A stretch of 64,000 nt of DNA from Anaerozeibacter sp031551775 (GTDB lineage: Bacteria; Bacillota; Clostridia; Christensenellales; Aristaeellaceae): the NCBI GenBank assembly GCA_031551775.1, contig JAVBND010000019.1, positions 33,013-97,012 of the forward strand, read 5' to 3'. A model generated the notes under the pieces. That model ran no database searches, was not told the DNA's origin, and saw only the letters and a list, made by a program, of their open reading frames with translations. Made by a program: the position numbers and the translations under genes. Of this stretch, positions 42,911 through 51,250 are shown one piece after another (position 1 is the stretch's first letter; every line of letters begins with the position of its first letter).

Positions 42911-42934
42911 CCTCCCCCCACGGGGAGGTTTTTT
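42911..42934 (+). terminator. Terminator hairpin whose 3' arm is the next ribosome binding site
   Basis: CCTCCCC (42911-42917) pairs with GGGGAGG (42922-42928), followed by six T residues. It is a textbook terminator for nagZ, yet GGGGAGG is also the only good ribosome binding site for the ATG at 42938. Either the downstream gene is read only from transcripts that pass the hairpin, or its binding site is masked in them. Confidence 0.75.
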
Positions 42935-42937
42935 CGC

Positions 42938-43579
42938 ATGCAGAAGTATTTCAAGGTTTTGATCGCGCTGATCGCGGTTCAACTGGCGGCGCTGGCCGTC
43001 AGCGGATTATGGATGTTCAATGAACAGCGCTCGGTCACGGTTTTGGCGCGCATGCCCAATTTGCAGTTCAAGATCGGGAAAGACTATGTGGACGTGCGCC
43101 ATGGCGGGCAATCCATCCAAACCATCCCCTTTGACCCAGGCGCTCTGACCGACGAGAACCGCTCTTTTTTTCTCGGAACACCCGACATCAACTTCGACGG
43201 CTACCCGGACCTGACGCTGATCTTCAGCCAAGGCCTGCACAATATCTATTACGACGGTTGGATCTTCGACCATCAAGAGCGGCGCTTCGTTTATGAGCCC
43301 ATCATCCGCACGCTGGCCTCGCCCGTATTCGACGAGAAAAATAAGCGCATCGACACCTACGAACACGGCAGCGCCACCGACCACGCAGACGGCATGTGGG
43401 CGTATATTGACGGGAGGCTAACCGAGCTTGGCCGGGTCGAGCAAAGCTACGACGAAAAGAGCGACCTGTTCACCATCCGCACCTACCGCCTGCGCGACGG
43501 GCAACTAAAGTTGACGGGTGAGGAGCAGTTGACGCCTTCGCAGTTGGAGGAGCGGGACCAGGAAGGAACGGGGTGGTAA
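42938..43579 (+). CDS. Membrane-anchored protein of unknown function
   Basis: 213 residues from ATG 42938. One N-terminal helix (FKVLIALIAVQLAALAVSGLW) and an extracytoplasmic beta-rich domain containing an FG-GAP-like element DINFDGYPDLTLI and an acidic end. Similar short 'calcium-loop' domains are seen in many surface proteins of Firmicutes. I do not recognise the family. Its ribosome binding site lies in the terminator hairpin of nagZ. Confidence 0.7.
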   Translation: MQKYFKVLIALIAVQLAALAVSGLWMFNEQRSVTVLARMPNLQFKIGKDYVDVRHGGQSIQTIPFDPGALTDENRSFFLGTPDINFDGYPDLTLIFSQGLHNIYYDGWIFDHQERRFVYEPIIRTLASPVFDEKNKRIDTYEHGSATDHADGMWAYIDGRLTELGRVEQSYDEKSDLFTIRTYRLRDGQLKLTGEEQLTPSQLEERDQEGTGW

Positions 43580-43610
43580 TGCGCGCGCTTCTCCCCATCT
43601 CAGACAACGA

Positions 43611-43645
43611 CAAAAACCCGCCGCACCGGATCCGGTGCGGCGGCG
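43611..43645. terminator. Bidirectional terminator between convergent genes
   Basis: CCGCCGCACCGG and CCGGTGCGGCGG form perfect 12-base arms with a two-base centre. Leftward it is followed by TTTTTG (43616-43611), closing ppdK; rightward the T-tract is short (CGGTTTA) for the 42938-43579 gene. Confidence 0.85.
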
Positions 43646-43669
43646 GTTTAGACCCGTTGGCAATTGAAG

Positions 43670-46330
43670 TTACTTGCCCGCCTTCTTGGCGGCTTTTTCC
43701 TGCTTCTCCATGATGGCGGCATGCGCTGCCGCGAGGCGCGCGATCGGCACGCGGAAGGGCGAGCAGGATACGTAGTTCAGTCCCACCTTGTGGCAGAAGA
43801 TGACGGACGACTGGTCGCCGCCATGCTCGCCGCAGATGCCCAGCTTGATCTCCGGACGCGCCTTGCGGCCGAGCTTCACGGCCATTTCAACCAGCTTGCC
43901 CACGCCGTTTTGATCCAGATGCGCAAAGGGATCAAAGTCAAAAATCTTCTTATCGTAGTAGGAATCGAGGAACTTGCCCGCGTCATCGCGCGAGAAGCCG
44001 TAGGTCATCTGGGTCAGGTCGTTGGTTCCGAAGGAGAAGAACTCGGCTTCGGTCGCGATTTCGTCCGCGGTCAGCGCGGCGCGCGGAATCTCGATCATGG
44101 TGCCGACCTTGTAGTCGAGCTTGACGCCCGTGTCCTTCATGACGTGCTCGGCGGTCTCCACGACCACCTTGCGCACATAGGCCAGTTCCTTCACGTCGCC
44201 CACCAGAGGAATCATGATCTCGGGATGGATTACGATGCCCTTCTCCTGCGTGACTTCGATGGCGGCTTCGATGACGGCGCGGGTCTGCATCTCGGCAATT
44301 TCGGGATAGGTGACCGACAGGCGGCAGCCGCGGTGACCCATCATGGGGTTGAACTCATGCAGCGCGTCGATCTTTTGGTTGATCGCGTCAACCGTGGTCT
44401 CGAGTTCCTTGGCGATTGCCGCGATTTCCTCGGTCATGCTCTTCGCGGGCAGGAACTCGTGAAGCGGCGGATCGAGGTAGCGGATGGTCACCGGGCGCTC
44501 GCCCATGACCTCGTAGATGCCCTTGAAATCGCCCTTTTGCATGGGCAGAATCTTGTCAAGCGCGATCCGGCGCTGCGACTCGGTCGAAGCCAGAATCATC
44601 TCGCGCACAGCCGCGATGCGGTCGGCGGCGAAGAACATGTGCTCCGTGCGGGTCAGGCCGATGCCCTCGGCGCCAAACTTGATGGCGACGGCGGCGTCGT
44701 GCGGATTGTCGGCGTTGGTGCGCACCTTAAGACGCCTGACTTCGTCCGCCCAGCTCATGATGGTGGCAAAATCGCCCGACACGTCCGCGTCGATGGTCGC
44801 GATGGCTTCGCCGTATACATTACCGGTCGAGCCGTCGATCGAGATAAAGTCGCCCTCGCGATACACGCGGTCGCTCACGGTCATGGTCTTGTTCTCTTCA
44901 TGCACGACGACTTCCGAGCAGCCCGCCACGCAGCAGGTGCCCATGCCGCGCGCGACGACGGCGGCGTGGGAAGTCATGCCGCCGCGGCTGGTCAGGATGC
45001 CGCGCGCGTGGTTCATGCCTTCGATGTCCTCAGGCGATGTCTCGGCGCGCACCAGAACGACCTGCTGGCCGCTCTTGGAAGCCGCGACCGCGTCGGCGGC
45101 GGTGAAGTACATCTGGCCGCAGGCCGCGCCCGGGGACGCCGGCAGGCCCTTACAGATGGCCTTGGCGGCCTTGAGCGCCTTGGGGTCGAACTGCGGGTGG
45201 AGCAACGCATCGAGCTGACGGGGTTCGACCATCATGATGGCTTCTTCCTTGGTGCGCATGCCTTCTTCCACCAGGTCCACCGCGATCTTGAGCGCGGCGG
45301 CGGCGGTACGCTTGCCGTTTCGGGTCTGCAGCATGTAGAGGACGCCGCGTTCGATGGTATATTCCATGTCCTGCATGTCGCGGTAGTGCTTCTCGAGGTT
45401 CTCGGCGATGACCGTGAACTGCTCATACACTTCCGGCATGACGTCTTTCAGGGTATCGATATGTTGAGGCGTCCTGACGCCGGCTACGACGTCCTCGCCC
45501 TGGGCGTTGATCAGGTATTCGCCGTAGAGCTTGTTCTCGCCGGTTGACGGGTCGCGCGTGAAGGCCACGCCGGTGCCCGAGGTGTCGCCCATGTTGCCGA
45601 AGACCATCGACTGCACGTTGACCGCGGTGCCCCAATCGCCGGGGATGTCGTTCATGCGGCGGTAGTAGATGGCGCGCGGGTTGTCCCAGGAGCGGAAGAC
45701 GGCCTTGATGGCCTCGACCAACTGAACCTTGGGCTCCTGCGGGAAGGCTTCGCCCTTTTCGTCGCGGTAGAGCTTCTTGAACAGCACAACCACGCCCTTG
45801 AGGTCTTCCGCGTCGAGTTCGGTGTCGTACTTGACGCCCTTGTCTTCCTTGACTTCCTCAAGCAGCTTTTCAAACTTGCTCTTGGGAATCTCCATGACGA
45901 CGTCGGAGAACATCATGATGAAGCGGCGATAGGAGTCATATGCAAAACGCTCGTTCCCGGTCAGCTTCGCCAAGCCCTTGACGGCGACGTCGTTGAGACC
46001 GAGGTTCAAAATGGTATCCATCATGCCCGGCATGGACGCGCGTGCGCCGGAACGCACCGACACCAGGAAGGGGTTGTCAAGGTCGCCAAACTTTTTGCCG
46101 CAAATCTTCTCCGTCTCCTTAAGCGCCGCGTCAATCTGGCCCATGATCTCATCGTTGATCATCTTGCCGTCATGATAGTAGGCGGTGCAGGCCTCGGTCG
46201 ATACCGTGAAGCCCTGCGGGACCGGAAGACCCAACTGCGTCATCTCGGCCAGGTTCGCGCCCTTGCCGCCCAGCAGGTTTTTCATCCCTGCGTTGCCCTC
46301 TTTGAACAGATAAACGTACTTATGCGCCAT
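43670..46330 (-). CDS. ppdK: Pyruvate, phosphate dikinase
   Basis: 886 residues from ATG 46330 behind GGGGGAG. The N-terminal ATP-grasp part begins VYLFKEG...LLGGKGANLAEMTQLGLPVPQGFTV; the phosphohistidine domain has GGMTSHAAVVARGMG (catalytic His, preceding regulatory Thr) near residue 455; the C-terminal PEP/pyruvate barrel has GLTRTEHMF and FGTNDLTQ. It interconverts pyruvate, ATP and phosphate with PEP, AMP and pyrophosphate, and in anaerobes often runs in glycolysis. No regulatory PDRP partner is adjacent. Confidence 0.96.
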   Translation of the reverse strand: MAHKYVYLFKEGNAGMKNLLGGKGANLAEMTQLGLPVPQGFTVSTEACTAYYHDGKMINDEIMGQIDAALKETEKICGKKFGDLDNPFLVSVRSGARASMPGMMDTILNLGLNDVAVKGLAKLTGNERFAYDSYRRFIMMFSDVVMEIPKSKFEKLLEEVKEDKGVKYDTELDAEDLKGVVVLFKKLYRDEKGEAFPQEPKVQLVEAIKAVFRSWDNPRAIYYRRMNDIPGDWGTAVNVQSMVFGNMGDTSGTGVAFTRDPSTGENKLYGEYLINAQGEDVVAGVRTPQHIDTLKDVMPEVYEQFTVIAENLEKHYRDMQDMEYTIERGVLYMLQTRNGKRTAAAALKIAVDLVEEGMRTKEEAIMMVEPRQLDALLHPQFDPKALKAAKAICKGLPASPGAACGQMYFTAADAVAASKSGQQVVLVRAETSPEDIEGMNHARGILTSRGGMTSHAAVVARGMGTCCVAGCSEVVVHEENKTMTVSDRVYREGDFISIDGSTGNVYGEAIATIDADVSGDFATIMSWADEVRRLKVRTNADNPHDAAVAIKFGAEGIGLTRTEHMFFAADRIAAVREMILASTESQRRIALDKILPMQKGDFKGIYEVMGERPVTIRYLDPPLHEFLPAKSMTEEIAAIAKELETTVDAINQKIDALHEFNPMMGHRGCRLSVTYPEIAEMQTRAVIEAAIEVTQEKGIVIHPEIMIPLVGDVKELAYVRKVVVETAEHVMKDTGVKLDYKVGTMIEIPRAALTADEIATEAEFFSFGTNDLTQMTYGFSRDDAGKFLDSYYDKKIFDFDPFAHLDQNGVGKLVEMAVKLGRKARPEIKLGICGEHGGDQSSVIFCHKVGLNYVSCSPFRVPIARLAAAHAAIMEKQEKAAKKAGK

Positions 46331-46381
46331 GTTGCTCCCCCTTAATGAATGATTGTATCTATCCTCTATATAGCACCCATC

Positions 46382-46410
46382 ACTATAACGAAGTGGACCT
46401 GATAACACAA
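46382..46410 (-). promoter_or_regulatory. Promoter of ppdK
   Basis: TTGTGT (46410-46405), 17 bases, TATAGT (46387-46382), reading leftward; 51 bases before the start codon. Confidence 0.7.
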
Positions 46411-46462
46411 GCGGAACCAGGTTAATTTCACCATTATTCCCATAAATTATGCGCAAAATAAA

Positions 46463-46481
46463 GGCGGGCTATGCGCCCGCC
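46463..46481 (-). terminator. Terminator of the 46507-47331 gene
   Basis: GGCGGGC and GCCCGCC pair around a five-base loop; leftward the sequence continues TTTATTTT. 26 bases after the stop. Confidence 0.75.
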
Positions 46482-46506
46482 AAATAAACTTACGTGGTGC
46501 GGAAAA

Positions 46507-47331
46507 TCAGCTCTGAAAGTCAAGCTTGACCAGGTAGTTATCGCTCGAAGCGAAGTAGTCCACCGTGATTTCAAGGTTGTTCTTCTTGTAGACCGCCGAG
46601 AAGATGTTGTTGGATGGCTCAAGGCTGCCCGACAGCGTCCAGCCGTCCGCGGCAAGGCTGCCCGCATACTGAAGCGCGTCAAGCGTGGTTGCGCCCCGGT
46701 AGGTCAGCACGCGCCCGAGCGGCGACACGCCGTCCTTGACCGACACCAATCGCCCCGTCTCGGGCAGGGGGAACGCAGAATAGCTTCCATCTGCGAAGGT
46801 GCAGGCATCTTCCTTGGCGAGCGTTACGCGCTTGTCCTGGTTGCTGTTCACGAGGTGAATCTCGACTCCGTCAAACATCAAAACGCTCAGCCGCGACGTG
46901 CGCACATAAGTAGCCGCGCCCGCGTCCACCAACTGCTGAATGTAGCTGTCAAAATGATTCGCCGTGGCGCTTGGCACCTCAACGTCCGCGTAATTCGCGC
47001 CCGTCTTGGTGTTGTAGGCGGCCGACTCGAGCACCGGCACGCTCGGGAAAAGCGTTTCCGGCCAGAAATCGGTGTTTACCGGCTGGGCGGTCTGTGCCGG
47101 TTCTTCCGTCTCGCCCTCAGGGCTTTGAACCTCGGTAACCGGCGCGGCGGTTTTCGCCTCTTCCACGCGGCGGTTGGTCAGCACGATCGAACCGTACAGC
47201 GCAAGCGCAATCACCGCGACCGCGAATGCCGCGACCACAATGTATTGGATCCATTGTTTGCGCTTTTCGCGCGTCAAATCCTCTTCAAGCGAAAAAACGT
47301 CCTCGTCGTAGTCGTAATCCCGGTCTTTCAT
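46507..47331 (-). CDS. Single-pass membrane protein of unknown function
   Basis: 274 residues. An acidic, Asp/Tyr-rich cytoplasmic head (~1-25), one membrane helix (~28-50), a Glu/Pro/Thr-rich linker (~55-85) and a beta-rich outer domain (~90-274). The layout resembles divisome or wall-associated bitopic proteins with a compact outer domain, but no motif is recognised. It is a monocistronic unit with its own promoter (TTGATT 47396-47391, 18 bases, TATAAT 47372-47367) and terminator. Confidence 0.72.
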   Translation of the reverse strand: MKDRDYDYDEDVFSLEEDLTREKRKQWIQYIVVAAFAVAVIALALYGSIVLTNRRVEEAKTAAPVTEVQSPEGETEEPAQTAQPVNTDFWPETLFPSVPVLESAAYNTKTGANYADVEVPSATANHFDSYIQQLVDAGAATYVRTSRLSVLMFDGVEIHLVNSNQDKRVTLAKEDACTFADGSYSAFPLPETGRLVSVKDGVSPLGRVLTYRGATTLDALQYAGSLAADGWTLSGSLEPSNNIFSAVYKKNNLEITVDYFASSDNYLVKLDFQS

Positions 47332-47366
47332 CTCGTCACGCCCCTCTGCGATGTAGCGTCTTTTAC

Positions 47367-47396
47367 ATTATAGCATATCCAAGGCGCGATAATCAA
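47367..47396 (-). promoter_or_regulatory. Promoter of the 46507-47331 gene
   Basis: TTGATT (47396-47391), 18 bases, TATAAT (47372-47367), reading leftward. Confidence 0.7.
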
Positions 47397-47477
47397 TCGC
47401 TGGATCGCGTTTATAACACATTTCGATGCGTTTCTTGCTTGTTGGACCGTAAAAAGCAAAAAATGGTTGCATGCGGT

Positions 47478-48152
47478 TTATGTATTGGTCGTTCGGATCG
47501 ACTGAACGTTTGCGTGCTCCGACAGCGTCATGACGATATCGCGGTACTGAAGGCCGCGCGGCAGGTGCAGGTCATAAAAGTTTGTGTAGAGGTTGCCTTC
47601 CGGGCGGTTGTCAACGCTGAAGTCAACGTCGAGCACCTGAATGCCCTTTTCATCGAAAAAGTTGTTGATGAAATCAATCGTCTCAACCCTGTGGTGAAAC
47701 TTGATCTCGAGTTTCTTTGACACATTGACGTGCACGATCTTTTGCAACATCATCAAAACCGTCATGACCAGCGCGCAGCCGAGCCCGGCGATCAGGTAGT
47801 AGCCAAACCCGGTCGCCATGCCAAGGCACGCCGCGTTCCAGAGCGAAGCCGCGGTTGTAAGCCCCGCGATCTTCTTGCGCGCGGTAAAGATTGTGCCCGC
47901 GCCAAGGAAACCGATGCCGCTGATCACCTGCGCGCTGATGCGGCCCATGGTATACCCCACCGCGCCGTCCGTCACGAGCATCATTTCATCGCGCATCGCG
48001 CATTCGATCAGGGCGACCACGCACGCGCCGAGGCATACCAGCACGTGGGTGCGCATTCCGGCAGGCCGGTTCTTCCTCTCACGTTCAACCCCGATCACCG
48101 TGCCGATCAAGATGGCCACAATGATGCGAACGATGACATCAAGCGTGCTCAT
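47478..48152 (-). CDS. MgtC/SapB family membrane protein
   Basis: 224 residues from ATG 48152 behind AAAGGTGGGG. The first ~140 residues hold four to five helices with the MgtC hallmarks IGTVIGVERERKNRPAGMRTHVLVCLGA-type segment (split here as GVERERKNRPAG and MRTHVLVCLG), QVISGIGFLGAGTI and GLTTAASLW. A C-terminal soluble ACT-like domain follows (~150-224). MgtC proteins affect magnesium and phosphate homeostasis and P-type ATPase activity rather than carrying Mg2+ themselves. It follows jag in the same direction after about 100 bases. Confidence 0.88.
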   Translation of the reverse strand: MSTLDVIVRIIVAILIGTVIGVERERKNRPAGMRTHVLVCLGACVVALIECAMRDEMMLVTDGAVGYTMGRISAQVISGIGFLGAGTIFTARKKIAGLTTAASLWNAACLGMATGFGYYLIAGLGCALVMTVLMMLQKIVHVNVSKKLEIKFHHRVETIDFINNFFDEKGIQVLDVDFSVDNRPEGNLYTNFYDLHLPRGLQYRDIVMTLSEHANVQSIRTTNT

Positions 48153-48207
48153 GAACCGATCCCCACCTTTCTTCGTAGATACCGGTGCCGCGCTTTTTGA
48201 TACAGCG

Positions 48208-48235
48208 CCACCGGCCAGCGTCAACTGGCCGGTGG
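48208..48235. terminator. Hairpin after jag
   Basis: CCACCGGCCAG (48208-48218) and CTGGCCGGTGG (48225-48235) are perfect 11-base arms with a six-base loop, just after the jag stop (leftward). No T-tract follows on either strand, so it may be a processing or partial termination hairpin before the MgtC gene. Confidence 0.55.
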
Positions 48236-48253
48236 ATACAGGCATGCGTTTGC

Positions 48254-49243
48254 TTACTTTGGCGTAATGATGACCCTGCGATAAGGTTCCTCACCCTCGG
48301 AATGCGTGGTCACGTAGCTGTGATTTTGCAGCGCCGAGTGGAGCACACGCCGCTCGTATGGGTTCATCGGTTCAAGCGCCATGCGGTGGCCGGTCTTGCG
48401 CACGCGGTTTGCCATGCGCTCGGCCAAGTGTTGAAGCGCTTCCTCGCGCCGGGCACGGTAGTACTCCGTGTCAAGCGTCACGCGCAAATAGTCGCTGCGG
48501 TCCTTGTTGACTTCAAGGCTCGTCAGGTACTGAAGCGCGTCGAGCGTTTCGCCCCTGCGTCCGATCAAGATGCCCAGCGTATCGCCGATCATCTGAACCG
48601 ACAGGTGGCCCTCGTCTTCTTTGACGCGAATTTCCACATCGGAGTTCATCAAATGCGTCAATTGCTTGAGAAAATTGTACGCGGTTTTGCCGTCCGGACC
48701 AAGCTGCTCGGGATCAGTCTGCGGCAAATCCTGGGTGGACGCGGGCGGCATCGGGTCGCGGCGCGCATCTTCCCTGCGCGGCGCGGCGTTTTCGCGGTTC
48801 GGGCGGGGTTTGCGCGGCGCACGCTGTGCGCTCGCCTCGCGCCTGTCTTCGCGCGGCGCTTCGCTTGCCTGCGCAACTTCGCGCTGGGCGGGAACCGAAA
48901 CCGGCTCCGAGGCAACGCTCGCCGTTTCACGCCTTGCCTCTGTTTTGGGCTCGGCCTTCTTGGGCTCGGGCCTTGGCTCGCTCTTTTTTTGCTCGCGCTG
49001 GTTTTCCTTCGCCTTCTTCTCGCTCGTGACATCGAGTGAAAACACCGGCATTTCAAAATCCAGTTCCGCCTCTTCCTTGACGGTCAGCCTGACCTTCGCG
49101 AGTTTGCCAAACATCCCGAACAGGCCGGGGCTGCCAAACTCGAGCACGTCTATGGTCACGTCGGAAGAATCTTTGTTAAGCTCCTTAAGTCCGGCCTGAA
49201 CGGCGTCTTCCACCGTCTTGCCGCTCTTTTCAATCGAAATCAA
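48254..49243 (-). CDS. jag: RNA-binding protein Jag/KhpB (SpoIIIJ-associated)
   Basis: 329 residues from TTG 49243, ten bases after AGGAGG; no ATG suits. Domains: Jag_N (~1-55, with EFGSPGLFGMFGKLAKVRL), a long charged linker (~60-175, rich in Glu, Arg, Ala and Pro), a KH domain with GRRGETLDALQYL (~225-265) and an R3H domain ending in MNPYERRVLHSALQ (~285-310). KhpB binds RNA with KhpA and influences cell elongation and division. It begins two bases after the yidC stop. Confidence 0.93.
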   Translation of the reverse strand: MISIEKSGKTVEDAVQAGLKELNKDSSDVTIDVLEFGSPGLFGMFGKLAKVRLTVKEEAELDFEMPVFSLDVTSEKKAKENQREQKKSEPRPEPKKAEPKTEARRETASVASEPVSVPAQREVAQASEAPREDRREASAQRAPRKPRPNRENAAPRREDARRDPMPPASTQDLPQTDPEQLGPDGKTAYNFLKQLTHLMNSDVEIRVKEDEGHLSVQMIGDTLGILIGRRGETLDALQYLTSLEVNKDRSDYLRVTLDTEYYRARREEALQHLAERMANRVRKTGHRMALEPMNPYERRVLHSALQNHSYVTTHSEGEEPYRRVIITPK

Positions 49244-49245
49244 AG

Positions 49246-50178
49246 TTAGACGACCTCCTCCGGCTTCTTGGCATCCTGCTTTTCAAAATAGAGGTTGATG
49301 AAGAACTGCTGCACAATCTGGATGACGTTGACCGCGACCCAGTAGATCGAGAACGCGGCGGTCGATGTGGCACAGATGAAGATTGAGAAAATCGGGAAGA
49401 ACCAGGTCATCATCTTGTTGGTGGACTGCTGCTGCGCGCTCTGGGCCTGGTTCGCGGGCGTCAGGAGCTTGCTTGAGAAGAACTGGGTGGCGCCGGCCAG
49501 CAGCGGCAGGATGAACAGGCCGTTGAACTGGGCCGGAATCTGAATCCGCCACATGAGCAGCGGCGCATCGTAAATGAAGCTGCCCGCGGCGCCGAACTGC
49601 TCGGCGATCACGCGGTAGGCGTCGGAGGACAGGAACTCGCGCACCGCGTCGATGTTCTCCTGCGTGAGAAGCGTCCCGTTTACAACCCCGATCGAGGAGA
49701 GCTTGTCCCCGAACAGGGGCACGATGGTGGCCATGAAGGAATCGGGCTGGTAGACGTTCTTGACCCACAGCCACGATTGCATCTGGCTTGGCTGAAATAC
49801 GCCGTCGCGCATGTTGAGCAGCATTTGAACCGTGTGCTCGTTGGCGACCACGCGCATGGCGTCAAACATGCAAAACAGAATCGGCAGTGAAAGAAGCATG
49901 GGCAGGCAGCCCGACATGGGGTTGATCTTCTCCTTGCGGTACAGCTCATTCATCTTGATGTTGAGCTTCTCGCGGTCATTGGCGTACTTCTTTTGAAGCG
50001 CGTCCATCTTGGGCTGGATCGCGGTCATGCGGCGCATGGACTTCTTGGACTTAATGTCAAGCGGCATCACGACCAGGCGGATCAGGAGGGTAAACAGAAC
50101 CACCGCCCAGCCGTAGTTGCCCACGAACCGGTAGATAAACTCGAGTACGACTTTTAGCCATTCACTGATAAAAAACAT
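49246..50178 (-). CDS. yidC: Membrane protein insertase YidC/Oxa1
   Basis: 310 residues from ATG 50178 behind GGAGGACGG. It has the Gram-positive form without the large periplasmic domain: the helices around NYGWAVVLFTLLIRLVVMPLD with the conserved Arg in the hydrophilic groove, the cytoplasmic KSKKSMRRM...QPKMDALQKKY coiled region, and three more helices with the YWVAVNVIQIVQQ end. It inserts membrane proteins with or without SecYEG. There is no lipobox at the N-terminus, unlike SpoIIIJ of Bacillus. Confidence 0.93.
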   Translation of the reverse strand: MFFISEWLKVVLEFIYRFVGNYGWAVVLFTLLIRLVVMPLDIKSKKSMRRMTAIQPKMDALQKKYANDREKLNIKMNELYRKEKINPMSGCLPMLLSLPILFCMFDAMRVVANEHTVQMLLNMRDGVFQPSQMQSWLWVKNVYQPDSFMATIVPLFGDKLSSIGVVNGTLLTQENIDAVREFLSSDAYRVIAEQFGAAGSFIYDAPLLMWRIQIPAQFNGLFILPLLAGATQFFSSKLLTPANQAQSAQQQSTNKMMTWFFPIFSIFICATSTAAFSIYWVAVNVIQIVQQFFINLYFEKQDAKKPEEVV

Positions 50179-50261
50179 GGACCGTCCTCCAAAACTATCG
50201 TACGGGGGTACCGCCAGGTCAAAAAATAAACTACAAAAAACAAGCCAACCCCGGGAGGTTT

Positions 50262-50349
50262 GGAGGGCCGAGCCCTCCATCTTAAATCACTTATGCAGGC
50301 TCCGCCTGTGCAAATGGCTTGTGCAGGGACGTGAGTCCCCGTGCAAGCC
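50262..50349. repeat. Hairpin-rich spacer between yidD and yidC
   Basis: The 188-base gap holds GGAGGGC/GCCCTCC (50262-50278), GCAGGC/GCCTGTGC near 50295-50311, and a large 15-base-arm hairpin GGCTTGTGCAGGGAC / GTCCCCGTGCAAGCC (50316-50349, one mismatch-type bulge). Such spacers interrupt an otherwise tightly packed cluster and may separate the rnpA-yidD transcript from yidC. Confidence 0.5.
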
Positions 50350-50366
50350 AAGCCCGTAAGGGCGCA

Positions 50367-50576
50367 TCATGGCACCGGGTCGTACCCGCCCTTGCACAGC
50401 GGGTTGCAGCGCAGGATACGCCAAAACGCCATCATGCCCCCCCTAAGCGCACCGTAACGCTCGATGGCTTCAAGCGCGTACTCCGAGCACGTGGGGACAA
50501 AACGGCATGCCGGAGGCAGCGACGGGCTGATCCGCCGACGGTAAAACCTGATGGCCGCGAGCATAGCGCGCTTCAT
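50367..50576 (-). CDS. yidD: Membrane protein insertion efficiency factor YidD
   Basis: 69 residues. The family signature is complete: FYRRRISP, then C-R-F-x-PTCSEYALEAI, and CNPLCKGGYDPVP at the end. ATG 50576 overlaps the rnpA stop (ATGA). YidD helps insertion of membrane proteins by YidC. Confidence 0.95.
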   Translation of the reverse strand: MKRAMLAAIRFYRRRISPSLPPACRFVPTCSEYALEAIERYGALRGGMMAFWRILRCNPLCKGGYDPVP

Positions 50577-50938
50577 AGGGCGCCCTCCCCGGGAGCAAAC
50601 AATCCGGCCTTTTGAAGCAACTGGTACATTTCGCGCTTAAGCGCTTCGTGCTCTGTCTTGGCCGCCGCGACTCGGGCGGTAAAAACATACCGGCCGGGTT
50701 TAAGGAACCTGCGAACCATGCGGAAATCCTCGCGCATTAAGCGCCTGATGCGGTTGCGCGTCACCGCGCCGCCGACTTTGCCCGAGGCGGAAAATCCAAC
50801 GCGCAACTGGCGGTCTTTTAAATACACAAGGACCATCGACCGCCCGGGGAAGGACTTCCCCCGACGGTAGACGATCTTATAATACTTGTTTCGACCCAGG
50901 CTAAACTGCCTGCCCAGCCGATAAGGATGCTCCTGCAC
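50573..50938 (-). CDS. rnpA: Ribonuclease P protein component
   Basis: 121 residues from GTG 50938, with GAGGTGG ten bases upstream. It shows the RnpA core: FSLGRNKYYKIVYRRGKSF, VGFSASGKVGGAVTRNRIRRLMRE (the RNR motif). It binds the M1 RNA and helps mature tRNA 5' ends. It lies 29 bases after rpmH. Confidence 0.95.
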   Translation of the reverse strand: MQEHPYRLGRQFSLGRNKYYKIVYRRGKSFPGRSMVLVYLKDRQLRVGFSASGKVGGAVTRNRIRRLMREDFRMVRRFLKPGRYVFTARVAAAKTEHEALKREMYQLLQKAGLFAPGEGAL

Positions 50939-50967
50939 GATTACGCGCCCACCTCATCCCGTGGGGA

Positions 50968-51102
50968 TCAGGCGGACAACACCTTGCGGCCACGCGCGCG
51001 GCGCGCCTTGAGCACGCGGCGGCCGGCCTTGGTCATCATGCGGGCACGGAAACCGTGCACCTTGCTCCTCTGGCGCTTTTTGGGCTGGTAAGTACGGAAC
51101 AT
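50968..51102 (-). CDS. rpmH: 50S ribosomal protein L34
   Basis: 44 residues from ATG 51102 (GGAAAGGATG upstream). The sequence is almost the family consensus: MFRTYQPKKRQR, HGFRARM, GRRVLKARRARGRK. The tract upstream in the same frame is not homologous. First gene of the leftward rpmH-rnpA-yidD-yidC-jag cluster. In most bacteria dnaA lies next to rpmH in the opposite direction, but here a MATE gene does. Confidence 0.97.
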   Translation of the reverse strand: MFRTYQPKKRQRSKVHGFRARMMTKAGRRVLKARRARGRKVLSA

Positions 51103-51221
51103 TCGAAAAACATCCTTTCCATAATGAAGCTTATCTTGAATCGCCATGGCTCCTGAATGACCACGGCAAGCCAATCCAAAAGGGGCACACCTCGCCCTGC
51201 CGCCTGAACGGCAACTCAATT

Positions 51222-51250
51222 AGTATATCGAACACACACGCCCGTGTCAA
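51222..51250 (-). promoter_or_regulatory. Promoter of the rpmH cluster
   Basis: TTGACA (51250-51245), 17 bases, TATACT (51227-51222), reading leftward. The -35 box overlaps the TGA of the MATE gene upstream. Confidence 0.85.

Noticed and set aside
43664..45547. A 627-codon frame antisense to ppdK
   Set aside because: It mirrors the pyruvate phosphate dikinase gene, which is certain; no ribosome binding site or family match.
51103..51246. Replication origin next to rpmH
   Set aside because: No TTATCCACA-type boxes and no dnaA; only a standard promoter is present.
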